DNA from: Novosphingobium sp. Chol11
Lineage (GTDB): Bacteria > Pseudomonadota > Alphaproteobacteria > Sphingomonadales > Sphingomonadaceae
Length of the DNA: 45,892 bases
NCBI RefSeq assembly: GCF_945870625.1
Contig: NZ_CAMBTS010000014.1
Location: 1-45,892, forward strand
Direction: 5' to 3'
In this document: piece by piece, positions 1-8,123 of the stretch
Layout of the letters: every line of letters begins with the position of its first letter
How positions within the stretch are numbered: the stretch's first letter is position 1
Program-made: the position numbers and the translations under genes
The notes under the pieces: model-generated
Databases searched by the model: none
What the model was told of the DNA's origin: nothing
What the model saw: the letters and a program-made list of their open reading frames with translations, nothing else

Positions 1-91
1 AACTCCGTTCGTTAAGGGCCCGTATCAGGTAGCCCAGACCAGGCGGTGGGGTGTGCCGCCGAAACTTCCCCAATTGATTGAAACCAGCCGT

Positions 92-1153
92 TTAGCCCAG
101 CAGTTCCTGCTCAAGCTTCTTGGCCATTTCCTCGATGTTTTCCGGCGGCCAGCCGGGGATGTCCATGCCCAGACGCAGACCCATCGACGAGAGCACTTCC
201 TTGATCTCGTTCAAGGACTTGCGGCCGAAGTTCGGGGTGCGCAGCATCTCGGCTTCCGACTTCTGCACCAGATCGCCAATGTAGATGATGTTGTCGTTCT
301 TAAGGCAATTGGCCGAACGCACCGACAACTCCAACTCATCAACCTTCTTGAGCAGATAGCGGTTGAGCTGGTTGGCGTCGCTTTCTTCAGGCGTATGCGT
401 CGGCATGCCGGGCATCATCGACGTCTGGCCCTGCGGCGTCTGATCGTCGAAGTGGACGAACAGGCAAAGCTGGTCCTGCAGGATCCGCGCGGCATAGGCC
501 ACAGCGTCTTCCGGCGTGACTGTGCCATCGGTTTCGACCGTCAGATTGAGCTTGTCATAGTCAAGCTCCTGCCCAATGCGCGCATTGTCGATCTTGTAGG
601 AGACCTGTCGCACCGGCGAGTAAAGCGAATCGATCGGGATCAGGCCGATCGGTGCATCGGCCGGACGGTTGGCAACGGCGGGAACGTAGCCTTTACCGCT
701 GTCGGCGGTCAGTTCCATGTTGAAGGTCGCGCCTTCGTCAAGGTTGCAGATCACCAGATCCTTGTTCAGCACTTCGATATCGCCGGTGACAGCGATATCG
801 CCTGCCTTGACCTCGCCCGGGCCGGTGGCCGAAAGCTGCAGGCGCTTGGGGCCTTCGCCTTGCATGCGCAGCGCGATCTGCTTCACATTGAGCACGATGT
901 CGGTCACATCTTCGCGCACCCCGGCCAGCGAGGAGAACTCGTGCAGCACGTTTTCGATCTTGATCGAGGTTACCGCTGCGCCTTGCAGCGAAGAGAGCAG
1001 CACGCGGCGCAGCGCATTGCCGAGTGTGAGGCCAAAACCACGCTCGAGCGGCTCTGCGACGAACGTCGCGCGGCGCTTCGGATCGTTGCCATATTTGATC
1101 TCGAGGGTGTTGGGCTTCTTCAGTTCCTGCCAGTTCTTGATGTTGACAGTCAT
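92..1153 (-). CDS. rpoA: DNA-directed RNA polymerase subunit alpha
   Basis: This is the alpha subunit, which nucleates assembly of core RNA polymerase and contacts UP elements and activators through its C-terminal domain. The 353-residue product has the family length. The N-terminal dimerisation domain includes the [13 protein letters not shown] helix near residue 45, and the C-terminal domain carries the helix-hairpin-helix stretch around [19 protein letters not shown] precedes the ATG at a good distance. It is the last complete gene of the alpha operon here, downstream of rpsM and rpsK; rplQ would be expected just past the left edge. Identification is certain. Confidence 0.98.
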   Translation of the reverse strand: MTVNIKNWQELKKPNTLEIKYGNDPKRRATFVAEPLERGFGLTLGNALRRVLLSSLQGAAVTSIKIENVLHEFSSLAGVREDVTDIVLNVKQIALRMQGEGPKRLQLSATGPGEVKAGDIAVTGDIEVLNKDLVICNLDEGATFNMELTADSGKGYVPAVANRPADAPIGLIPIDSLYSPVRQVSYKIDNARIGQELDYDKLNLTVETDGTVTPEDAVAYAARILQDQLCLFVHFDDQTPQGQTSMMPGMPTHTPEESDANQLNRYLLKKVDELELSVRSANCLKNDNIIYIGDLVQKSEAEMLRTPNFGRKSLNEIKEVLSSMGLRLGMDIPGWPPENIEEMAKKLEQELLG

Positions 1154-1271
1154 GGAATTCCCCTAAAGGTTATCAGGTTCGTCGGCAGCCAGCTGAACAA
1201 GCCGTCACCGATCTCAAGATTGGGCAAGTGGCGCGGCCTCATCGAAGACCACGCCGCCCGCCAAGACAGGA

Positions 1272-1661
1272 TCAGACGCGGCGACGCTTGGACGGGCGCA
1301 CGCCGTTGTGCGGGATCGGGGTCACGTCGCGAATGGTGGTGATCGTGAAACCGACCGCCTGCAGCGCACGCAGCGCGCTTTCGCGGCCCGAACCAGGGCC
1401 CTTCACTTCGACTTCGAGCGTCCGCACGCCGTGCTCGGCTGCCTTCTTGCCCGCATCGTCAGCCGCAACCTGCGCCGCATAAGGCGTGGATTTACGACTG
1501 CCTTTGAAGCCCATCGTGCCGGCCGAAGACCAGCTGATGGTGTTGCCCTGGGCATCGGTGATGGTGATCATCGTATTGTTAAAGCTTGCATTCACGTGCG
1601 CCACACCACTGCTGATGTTCTTGCGCTCCCGCTTCTTAATGCGTTGAGGTTCGCGAGCCAT
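1272..1661 (-). CDS. rpsK: 30S ribosomal protein S11
   Basis: S11 is a platform protein of the small subunit that binds 16S rRNA near the 690 and 790 loops. The 129-residue product contains the conserved [20 protein letters not shown] block and ends in the basic tail RPSKRRRV. It lies between rpsM and rpoA in the alpha operon, with 118 bp to rpoA and 72 bp from rpsM. As in other alphaproteobacteria, no rpsD follows it. The opposite-strand ORFs over this gene are shadows. Confidence 0.98.
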   Translation of the reverse strand: MAREPQRIKKRERKNISSGVAHVNASFNNTMITITDAQGNTISWSSAGTMGFKGSRKSTPYAAQVAADDAGKKAAEHGVRTLEVEVKGPGSGRESALRALQAVGFTITTIRDVTPIPHNGVRPSKRRRV

Positions 1662-1701
1662 TGACTTGAATCCTGTCGAGAAACTGGAAGGAAAAGCGTG
1701 A

Positions 1702-1726
1702 TGCCCCTAGGCCTTGGCCCGGGGCA
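1702..1726. repeat. rpsM-rpsK intercistronic inverted repeat
   Basis: TGCCCC and GGGGCA form a 6-bp inverted repeat, with additional inner GGCC/GGCC pairing, in the 72-bp gap between rpsM and rpsK. No T-run follows on the minus strand, so it looks like a processing or attenuation hairpin rather than a strong terminator. Its function is inferred only from position. Confidence 0.35.
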
Positions 1727-1733
1727 CGGCGCC

Positions 1734-2102
1734 TTACTTCTTCTTGCCGGCAATCGCCTTGGCTTTGCCCTTGCGTGTGCGCGCATTGGTGTGGGTGCGT
1801 TGACCGCGAACCGGCAGCCCCTTGCGATGACGCAGCCCGCGATAGCAGGCCAGGTCCATCAGGCGCTTGATGTTCATCGCGGTGTTGCGGCGAAGATCGC
1901 CTTCCACCGTATGATCCGCATCGATGGTTTCGCGGATCTGGAGCACTTCGGCGTCCGACAGATCCTGCACGCGGCGGGTATGATCGATCCCGAGCTTGTC
2001 GGCGATCAACTTGGCCTTGTGCGCACCAATTCCGTGAATGTAGGTCAGCGCAATGATAACACGCTTATTCGTGGGGATGTTCACCCCGGCAATTCGAGCC
2101 AC
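1734..2102 (-). CDS. rpsM: 30S ribosomal protein S13
   Basis: S13 is a head protein of the 30S subunit that contacts 16S rRNA, P-site tRNA and the 50S subunit. I chose the GTG at 2102, giving 122 residues that begin (M)ARIAGVNIP as in homologues. An upstream ATG at 2114 is in frame, but the GGAG it overlaps sits six bases before the GTG and works better as the ribosome-binding site. The helix-two-turn-helix core and the basic tail ending in AGKKK are intact. It is the first gene of the alpha operon here, separated from adk by an unrelated island. Confidence 0.95.
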   Translation of the reverse strand: MARIAGVNIPTNKRVIIALTYIHGIGAHKAKLIADKLGIDHTRRVQDLSDAEVLQIRETIDADHTVEGDLRRNTAMNIKRLMDLACYRGLRHRKGLPVRGQRTHTNARTRKGKAKAIAGKKK

Positions 2103-2261
2103 TTGTTTCTCCATGCTCCACAGAGCGGCGATGCGATATCGCGCCCCATCTCATCGCGTTCACCCTGCGCCGCAATGGAGCACCCATTGAGGCACCAATC
2201 CGGCAACGCGCATGTTTGCCCCAACGAGCAAACAACCATTTCCGGCTAAAGGTGAAGGGGG

Positions 2262-2290
2262 CGCTTAAGCGCAAACTAACAAACCGTCAA
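2262..2290 (-). promoter_or_regulatory. Candidate promoter of rpsM-rpsK-rpoA
   Basis: On the minus strand TTGACG is followed after 17 bp by TAAGCG, about 160 bp before rpsM. The -10 region overlaps the perfect palindrome GCGCTTAAGCGC (2261-2272). The layout matches candidate promoters before rplO and rpsL in this window, which raises confidence. Visual call only. The surrounding gap (2103-2538) otherwise holds a 15-bp tandem repeat and no convincing gene. Confidence 0.45.
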
Positions 2291-2406
2291 CCGCAAAGCA
2301 CAGCGAAAACGCAGTCTCTTTGCAGGCGGCAGAAAGATTCTCGTTGTATACCCGATCCAATGCGCAAGGTCAAAGCCGAGATGATGAACTGCGATCGGCC
2401 CCGACA

Positions 2407-2462
2407 CGAACAGGCTTGGCGCGAACAGGATTGGCGCGAACAGGCCCGGCGCGAACAGGATT
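2407..2462. repeat. 15-bp tandem repeat, 3.7 copies
   Basis: The unit CGAACAGG(nn)TGGCG recurs at 2407, 2422 and 2437 with a partial copy from 2452; copies differ mainly in the two or three bases after CGAACAGG. It lies in the gap between rpsM and the cupin gene. It is open on the minus strand but no credible gene covers it. Confidence 0.8.
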
Positions 2463-2538
2463 GTCCGCTGCCCAATGATGGGGCAACCGCGCATTGCTCC
2501 CGCAATAGGGAAAGATAGTCTAAGATGGAGGCAGTGAG

Positions 2539-2964
2539 GTGAACAGCCCGGTGATGCGCACGAAGTCTGTTCTGGCCGTTCTGGCTATGCTGGCGCCGAT
2601 CAGCGCAGCGGCGCATGCCCGGCCCGCGCCGCCCGAAGCCGATCTCCCCGGCCCGCTGGAAGCCGGGTGGCAAGGGAGCAAGGTCTGCGTGCTGCTCCAT
2701 GAGAACGCACAAGTTCGCGCGCTGCGCTGCACCTTCCCACCGGGTGGAGGGCACGAGCGACACTTTCATGCCGCGCATTGGGGCCATATTCTCGCGGGCT
2801 CGACGATGCAGATTACCTCGGCCAGCGGAACTGTCGTGCGCGAGCTGAAGGCTGGCGACAGCTGGTGGAGCGATGGGCTGGCGTGGCACGAAGCGCTCAA
2901 CATCGGCCAAACCACCGGGATCTACCTCATTGTCGAACCCAAGGTGTCTGAAAAGCAAAGATAA
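2539..2964 (+). CDS. Secreted cupin-fold protein
   Basis: The 141-residue product has an N-terminal signal peptide, probably cleaved after AHA near residue 27, followed by one small beta-barrel domain. The PGGGHERHFHAAHWGH segment resembles the first cupin metal-binding motif, and GDSWWSDGLAWHEALN the second, so a mononuclear metal site is plausible. The substrate is unknown. GGAGG lies seven bases before the GTG at 2539; ATG at 2554 is an alternative that still leaves a signal peptide. It is the first plus-strand gene of the island between adk and rpsM and is not obviously co-functional with its neighbours. Confidence 0.75.
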   Translation: MNSPVMRTKSVLAVLAMLAPISAAAHARPAPPEADLPGPLEAGWQGSKVCVLLHENAQVRALRCTFPPGGGHERHFHAAHWGHILAGSTMQITSASGTVVRELKAGDSWWSDGLAWHEALNIGQTTGIYLIVEPKVSEKQR

Positions 2965-3069
2965 GCGTCACGAAGTGGCCACCACGGGCGATCGCTCCGC
3001 CTGAAGCGGGTTGGACGCGCGCAGCCGCCATTTACGCGATCTTGACGGTTTCTCGTGATAGTATCGACC

Positions 3070-3684
3070 ATGAATGCTTTGGCCTCTGAATTCGTAGCCG
3101 CGATGTCGCCGCTCCCCGCCCCCGGCTCCGTGCTCGACCCGGCCAACTTCTTTGGCCTGATCGAGACTGCGATCAGCGTTGCCGAGCCCGGTTCGGTCCC
3201 CGTGCTGATGCTGATCGAGCTGGCCTGGCGCGCCGCCACGACCGACGTTTACGGTGCAGAGCAAACTGCGCGCCTGCTCAGTGCTGCGCCCTCGCGCATT
3301 GCCGAGGCGCTAGCGGGCAATGGCTTTGTTTGCGCACTGCGCGAGACCCGTCTGGCGGTGCTGGCCGCAAGCGACAGCAGCACGCCGGTTTCGGCCCTGG
3401 CGGATGCGATCCTCGCCAGCCTGGCCTGCCCAGTGCTAAACGACGAACTCGCCCGCGTGCCCGACCCGGTTCTGGCGAGCGCGGAATGGGGCACCGACGG
3501 CGAAACACCCGAAGAACTGTTCGTCGCTGCCGATCTGGCACTCCACGCTCTGCTGCGCAGGCAAGGGCCGCCAGATGCGCAAGCCGCCATGACCGAGGCC
3601 GCAGATCGCCAAGCCGCACCAAGCCCGGCCCAAGCAAATCCGATCCTCAGCGGCCTGCGCTTTCGCCGCTCGCCGCTGCAGTAA
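3070..3684 (+). CDS. Degenerate GGDEF-like domain protein
   Basis: Hypothetical protein of 204 residues from ATG 3070 (a GTG at 3055 is also in frame). The pattern follows a diguanylate cyclase domain. PVLMLIELAWRAATTDVYGA matches the stretch that normally carries the metal-binding Asp and the ND.YGH motif. ALRETRLAVLAA matches RLGGDEFAVLL, with GGDEF replaced by RETRL at residues 91-95. GETPEELFVAADLALHALLRRQG matches the final helix. All catalytic residues are gone, so any role would be in binding or is unknown. The assignment rests on my pattern match and needs a profile search. No signal peptide or other domain is visible. Confidence 0.55.
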   Translation: MNALASEFVAAMSPLPAPGSVLDPANFFGLIETAISVAEPGSVPVLMLIELAWRAATTDVYGAEQTARLLSAAPSRIAEALAGNGFVCALRETRLAVLAASDSSTPVSALADAILASLACPVLNDELARVPDPVLASAEWGTDGETPEELFVAADLALHALLRRQGPPDAQAAMTEAADRQAAPSPAQANPILSGLRFRRSPLQ

Positions 3685-3735
3685 GCCTGCTCCTGATCCG
3701 GGAGAGCGGCGCGGCGCGATCACCGCAACGCATTA

Positions 3736-4065
3736 TCAGAAATGAATGCCGTTGCGCCCACGCTCGCGATTGTTCTTGAGCTGGCGAATATGCGCCTGCG
3801 CGCGATCGAGCAGCACGCCGAGGCGGCGCTCGTCGCGCTCACTGAGATTATTGCCGCGTGCGCGAAGCCGGGCTTCGACCTGCTTGATGCTGCGCTGTTC
3901 CTGATTGAGCACGCCCCGCTCGCGCCTGCTGAGTTTGCCCGAACGCTTGCCTGCGTCGATCTGGCGCGATTGATCGAGTTGCCTAGAATCGATCCCGATG
4001 TCGGCATGGGCAACAGTGCTGAACATCAGCGCGCCGAGCGCGGCGGCGATCAAGATACTCTTCAT
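3736..4065 (-). CDS. Small secreted Arg-rich helical protein
   Basis: A 109-residue product starting at ATG 4065, with a signal peptide cleaved probably after AHA near residue 21. The mature part is strongly charged and helix-prone (KLSRRERGVLNQEQRSIKQV and similar), so a small periplasmic helical or coiled-coil protein is likely. I do not recognise a named family. The longer in-frame extension to 4281 has poor coding character and was not used. It is convergent with the GGDEF-like gene. Confidence 0.65.
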   Translation of the reverse strand: MKSILIAAALGALMFSTVAHADIGIDSRQLDQSRQIDAGKRSGKLSRRERGVLNQEQRSIKQVEARLRARGNNLSERDERRLGVLLDRAQAHIRQLKNNRERGRNGIHF

Positions 4066-4237
4066 GGTGGTCCACTTTCCCTGAAAATCACGCCGCCAGA
4101 AATCAGGCTGACTGGCGATCGAAGATGCCAGTGAAACGCGCGCCACGTCCAAAGGTTGCATGGTCAGAATCGGCGATGGCTCTGCCCCCACCCGCCTCGG
4201 GCGAGGGCCTGACCGGCCCCGCCCCGGCCCCGCGCGC

Positions 4238-4738
4238 TTACTGGGCCGGCGTCTTGCCGAGCGCTGCGTCAAACGCAGCATTGGCTTCGCGCCGCTCGAT
4301 CTCCTCGGCGCTCAGCGGCTTGGGAGCAGTTCTGCGCACCGATTTCGCAGGCGCTGCGGCCGTCGTTTTCGGCGCTGTTCGTGCGGCCGCTTTCGGTGCG
4401 GGCTTGGCGGCGGAACCCGCGGACACAGGCTTTGACGCCGAGGCCGCAGAGGCCGCTACAGTAGCGCCGGACGGCGCCCTTGGGGCCTTTGCAGCCTTTG
4501 GCGCGGCGGCTGGCAGCGACCATTTGTTCGCGCCAGCGGGCTTGGCGGGCTGCGGGTCGGGTTTAGCCGGGGCTGGGTCCGGGGCCGCTTCCCCTTCGGC
4601 TGGACCGACTGGGGCGGCGGCGGCCACTGGCCCAAGCTTGGCCGCCAGACTGGTCAGTTGGCCAACCAGCACTTTATCCACCGCAGGCGCGATCTCATCC
4701 GTTTTTAGCGCATGAAACCGCCGACAACATATTCCCAC
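4238..4738 (-). pseudogene. Displaced C-terminal part of SRPBCC protein
   Basis: This reading frame overlaps the end of the SRPBCC gene. From about 4704 it reads LKTDEIAPAVDKVLVGQLTS, which looks like the C-terminal amphipathic helix that closes an SRPBCC fold, followed by about 120 residues rich in Ala, Pro and Lys (APAKPDPQPAKPAG, APKAAARTAPKTTAA) and a charged end (LSAEEIERREANAAFDAAL). It joins the upstream frame perfectly if the C before TAAAAA is read twice, that is, a one-base shift. It is therefore probably the tail of the upstream gene rather than an independent gene. The GTG at 4738 is only the formal start. Confidence 0.6.
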
Positions 4739-5208
4739 AAGATACGCGTGCCGCTGGGCACCGGCTTCAGCGTCATCGTCATCGTCAACGTGCCCGTCAG
4801 CGCTTCGCTTTGTAGTGGCCCGAGCGCGCCGGTCAGCCGCATCGCGCGCAGTGGCTCGGCATAGATCACGCGCATGTGCTGAACGCCGCCCTCACGCTGG
4901 CCTGAAGGCAAGTCTTTGGCCGAGCCAGGGTTCGATGCTGGCATGCGCTCGCAAAAGCAGCCGCCGGGTACCGGATCGAGCGTCAGATTGGCGGCATCGC
5001 CAGAAAACGTGTGCTGGTTCGACCACCACTTCGCCGGATCGATCATCGCGCGCCATGCTTCGGCCGGGCTGGCGGTAACCTCGAGGGAATTGCGCAGGAC
5101 AAAGCCGTTATCGGCCTTCAGCACTACGTCCGCTTGCACCGGCCCAGCGCTCGCCAACGCTACTGCCAGCGCCGCAAACCCTAATGCGCCGTGCGGCCAA
5201 GACTGCAT
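4705..5208 (-). CDS. SRPBCC-superfamily protein, 3' end frameshifted
   Basis: The product starts at ATG 5208, with GGGGGAG ten bases upstream, and has a signal peptide ending near PVQA (residue 24). It then has the SRPBCC/START-like pattern: an early strand and helix ASPAEAWRAMIDPAKWWSNQ, a central PGGCFCER loop, and strands TGTLTMTMTLKPVPSGTRIL and WEYVVGGF. Such proteins bind hydrophobic ligands; the ligand here is unknown. The frame stops at FMR-TAA before the expected C-terminal helix, which continues in another frame (next feature). Either a one-base indel or a sequencing error in the A5 run explains this. It lies 40 bp downstream of adk. Confidence 0.7.
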   Translation of the reverse strand: MQSWPHGALGFAALAVALASAGPVQADVVLKADNGFVLRNSLEVTASPAEAWRAMIDPAKWWSNQHTFSGDAANLTLDPVPGGCFCERMPASNPGSAKDLPSGQREGGVQHMRVIYAEPLRAMRLTGALGPLQSEALTGTLTMTMTLKPVPSGTRILWEYVVGGFMR

Positions 5209-5248
5209 GCCATATTCTCCCCCCTGCCCCGCGCAGGATGGCAGCAGG

Positions 5249-5899
5249 TTAGGCCTGCGCGAGAATTTCGGCAATGGCGGCGGTCACAGTATCCATCGCC
5301 GCCATGCCATCGACGCGGGCAACGATCCCGCGCGCTTCATAGATCGGCAGGATCGGCGCGGTCTTGGTGCGGTATTCGGCCATGCGGGTGCGCACGGTTG
5401 CTTCGTTGTCGTCCGGGCGGCGCTTGAACTCGTGGCCGCCGCATCGATCGCAGGTTCCGGCCACAGCGGGCTGTTCGAACCTGTCGTGATAGCCTTTGCC
5501 GCAGGACGCGCATGTGAAGCGGCCGGTAATGCGCTCGACCAGCGCATCCTCGTCGACGGCGAGTTCGATTACATGGCTCAGCGCGCGGCCGCGCGCGGCG
5601 AGAATGGTTTCCAGCGAAGCCGCTTGCGGCGCAGTGCGCGGATAGCCGTCGAAAATGGCTCCCTGATCGCCGGGCATTTGATCAAGCTCCTCGCCGATCA
5701 GCGCCGAGACGATATCATCCGAAACCAGCCCCCCAGCTTCCATCACCGCCTTGGCCTGAAGCCCGACCGGCGTGCCTGCCTTGACCGCCGCACGCAGCAT
5801 GTCGCCGGTCGAAAGCTGCTTCATGCCAAAGCTATCTACAAGCCGCTGGGCTTGCGTGCCCTTGCCCGCGCCCGGCGGTCCCAACAGGATGATATTCAA
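5249..5899 (-). CDS. adk: Adenylate kinase, zinc-LID type
   Basis: Catalyses ATP + AMP to 2 ADP in the cytoplasm. The P-loop GPPGAGKGTQ is at residues 7-16, and DGYPRT at residues 84-89 contributes to the AMP site. The LID contains CASC (130-133) and CDRC (150-153), the four-cysteine zinc-binding LID. The start is a TTG at 5899 (MNIILLGPPG), preceded by GGGGA; no ATG is available at the right place. The 216-residue length fits. It follows secY by 39 bp, the classical spc order, but here it is the last gene before an unrelated island instead of leading to rpsM. Confidence 0.95.
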   Translation of the reverse strand: MNIILLGPPGAGKGTQAQRLVDSFGMKQLSTGDMLRAAVKAGTPVGLQAKAVMEAGGLVSDDIVSALIGEELDQMPGDQGAIFDGYPRTAPQAASLETILAARGRALSHVIELAVDEDALVERITGRFTCASCGKGYHDRFEQPAVAGTCDRCGGHEFKRRPDDNEATVRTRMAEYRTKTAPILPIYEARGIVARVDGMAAMDTVTAAIAEILAQA

Positions 5900-5938
5900 A
5901 CGCAGTCCCCCGGTTAACCGCCTTCTATCGCGCAACGA

Positions 5939-7306
5939 TCAGCGCAGGCGGCCTTTTAGTTTGGCCTTCTTGATCAGGTCGCCATACTGGTGCGCCAGCA
6001 GATGCGATTGGATCTGGGTAATTGTATCGACCGTCACATTGACCACAATCAGCAAGCTGGTACCACCGAAAAACAGCGAGCCCATGCCGGTTTCGGCCAT
6101 AATCCATTCGGGCAAGACGCACACCAGCGTGATATAGCCCGCACCCAGCACGGTGATGCGCGTCAGCACATAGTCGAGATAGACCTCGGTGTTCTTGCCC
6201 GGGCGGATGCCTGGGATGAAACCGCCGTTCTTCTTGAGATTGTCGGCAGTCTCTTCGGGATTGAACACGACTGCGGTATAGAAAAACGCAAAGAAGATGA
6301 TCCCGGCGGCATAAAGCAGCATGTAGACCGGCTTGCCGTGGCCAAGATACTGGTTGAGGCCGACGATGAACTTGTCCGTGAACGAATCCGGCGAGACAGC
6401 GTTGCCCGCAAATTGCGTGATCGTCAGCGGCAACAGCAACAGCGAGCTGGCAAAGATCGGCGGAATCACGCCTGCGGTATTGAGCTTGAGCGGCAAGTGG
6501 CTGCGGTCTGCGGCCATCATCCCGCGCTGCGTGGCGCGCTTGGGATACTGGATCAGCAATCGCCGCGAGGCCCGTTCGAAAAAGCAGATGAACACGACGA
6601 CCCCGACGAGCAGCGCCAGCACGCCGACGATCACAAACGGGCTGAGCGAGCCTGTGCGTCCCTGATCGAACAAGTTGACCACGAATGTCGGCATCTGCGC
6701 GACAATGCCCGCCATGATGATCAACGAGATGCCATTGCCAATGCCGCGGCTGGTGATCTGCTCGCCCAGCCAGAGCAGGAACATCGTGCCGCCGACCAGG
6801 CTGATCACGGCGCCGACGCGGAACATATAGCCCGGCGCGACCACTGCCTGCAGCCCGCTCGATGCGCCGAACGCCTCAAGCCCGCTGGCAAGAAACCAGC
6901 CCTGGATGGCGGTGAGGAACACTGCGCCATAGCGGGTATACTGGTTGAGCTTCTTGCGTCCGGTCTCGCCTTCCTTTTTCAACGCGGTCAGCGAAGGGTG
7001 GAGCGAAGAGGCCAGCTGCACCACGATCGAGGCGGTGATATAGGGCATCACGCCCAGCGCGATCAGGCTCATCCGCTCGAGCGAACCGCCCGAAAACGCA
7101 TTGAAGATATCGAGAATGCCGCCGCGGGTTTTGCCCGCCAAGGTCTCGAGGATCAACGGATTGATGCCCGGCAGCGGCACGAAGCTCAAAAACCGGAAGA
7201 CAATCAGCGCGCCGATCGTGAACCAGATGCGGCTCTTGAGTTCCGTCGCTTTCGAGAAATTGGCGAAACTGATCGTGCTGGCGATATTATCGGCGCGTGA
7301 TGCCAT
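5939..7306 (-). CDS. secY: Preprotein translocase subunit SecY
   Basis: The central channel of the Sec translocon, which takes unfolded precursors across or into the inner membrane. The 455-residue product has about ten hydrophobic segments. It contains the FSGGSLERMS and GVMPYITASIV blocks near the plug and lateral gate, and the cytoplasmic loop with ITSRGIGNGISLII. Length and N-terminus match alphaproteobacterial SecY. It sits between rplO (168 bp upstream) and adk. A long plus-strand ORF opposite it (436 codons) is a GC-driven shadow. Confidence 0.98.
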   Translation of the reverse strand: MASRADNIASTISFANFSKATELKSRIWFTIGALIVFRFLSFVPLPGINPLILETLAGKTRGGILDIFNAFSGGSLERMSLIALGVMPYITASIVVQLASSLHPSLTALKKEGETGRKKLNQYTRYGAVFLTAIQGWFLASGLEAFGASSGLQAVVAPGYMFRVGAVISLVGGTMFLLWLGEQITSRGIGNGISLIIMAGIVAQMPTFVVNLFDQGRTGSLSPFVIVGVLALLVGVVVFICFFERASRRLLIQYPKRATQRGMMAADRSHLPLKLNTAGVIPPIFASSLLLLPLTITQFAGNAVSPDSFTDKFIVGLNQYLGHGKPVYMLLYAAGIIFFAFFYTAVVFNPEETADNLKKNGGFIPGIRPGKNTEVYLDYVLTRITVLGAGYITLVCVLPEWIMAETGMGSLFFGGTSLLIVVNVTVDTITQIQSHLLAHQYGDLIKKAKLKGRLR

Positions 7307-7474
7307 TGGTGGAGCTCAAGCCTTGTTGTTGGCGCGGCGGCGAGACGAAACCGCCGCGCGCCGCAATCCAAGTCATATAGGGATGGTTCGGCAATGTCGA
7401 ACCCCATGCAGCGCAATTTCCGGGCAGCGGAGGGTAAAAAAGCCGCCGCCCGAAACACTGCATCAATCAGCGCA

Positions 7475-8011
7475 TCACTTGCCCCGGGCTGCGGCCTTCT
7501 CAGCCTTGTTCACTTCGCGGCGCGCGGTCTTCTTCTCGTGCTCGCTAGGCTGCGCCTCAGGCAACACAACCGAACCGCCAGCCTTGGCCACCGCTTCGAC
7601 CGCGCCTTTGCTGGCCCCTGCAACATGGAACGTCACCGCCGAGGTAATCTCGCCCTTGGCCAGCAACCGCACGCCATCCTTGCCGCCGCGGCCAAGGCCA
7701 GCGGCCTGCAGCGCAGCATGATCGACCGGCTGCGAGACATCGAGCTTGCCCGCGTCGATCGACTTCTGGACCATGCCGATGTTCACTTCGGCGAAATCCT
7801 TGGCGAAGATATTGTTGAAGCCGCGCTTTGGAATGCGCATGTGCAGCGGCATCTGGCCGCCCTCGAAGCCGTTGATCGCGACGCCCGAACGTGCTTTCGC
7901 ACCCTTCTGGCCGCGCCCGGCGGTCTTGCCCTTGCCCGAGCCAATGCCCCGGCCGACGCGCATCCGGCCTTTGCGGGCACCGTCGTTGTCGCGGATATCA
8001 TTCAATTTCAT
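7475..8011 (-). CDS. rplO: 50S ribosomal protein L15
   Basis: L15 is a late-assembling 23S rRNA-binding protein of the large subunit. The 178-residue product opens [20 protein letters not shown] followed by the [14 protein letters not shown] glycine/lysine extension typical of L15, and contains the conserved [18 protein letters not shown] block. The C-terminus is longer than in E. coli and ends in a charged Lys/Ala tail. It normally follows rpmD directly; here a regulator and a kup gene intervene. Confidence 0.97.
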   Translation of the reverse strand: MKLNDIRDNDGARKGRMRVGRGIGSGKGKTAGRGQKGAKARSGVAINGFEGGQMPLHMRIPKRGFNNIFAKDFAEVNIGMVQKSIDAGKLDVSQPVDHAALQAAGLGRGGKDGVRLLAKGEITSAVTFHVAGASKGAVEAVAKAGGSVVLPEAQPSEHEKKTARREVNKAEKAAARGK

Positions 8012-8058
8012 GGTTCTGCACTCGCTTTCGCTTTGAGTCGCGCTGATGGAAGCTGTGG

Positions 8059-8087
8059 CCCTTAAGCGAAGCGGTGGGCAATGTCAC
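8059..8087 (-). promoter_or_regulatory. Candidate promoter of rplO-secY-adk
   Basis: On the minus strand GTGACA and TAAGGG are separated by 17 bp, about 50 bp before rplO. The CGCTTAAG octamer at the -10 also occurs at the same distance in the rpsM candidate promoter. It lies in the 112-bp gap after the KdpD-KdpE-like gene and would let rplO-secY-adk be transcribed independently of the upstream spc genes. Visual call. Confidence 0.4.
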
Positions 8088-8123
8088 CCCCTTGCGGGCG
8101 ATCGGTCTGGCACCGGCTTCTGG

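Noticed and set aside
53-1342. 429-codon plus-strand ORF opposite rpoA and rpsK
   Set aside because: It is the antisense shadow of two certain genes in GC-rich DNA; the translation is low-complexity His/Arg-rich with no motif.
2287-2958. 223-codon minus-strand ORF through the 15-bp repeat and the cupin
   Set aside because: It runs antisense to the cupin gene, and its distinctive part is just the translated tandem repeat.
5990-7300. 436-codon plus-strand ORF opposite secY
   Set aside because: Antisense shadow of secY; the translation is Asp/Arg/His/Gln-rich without domain structure.
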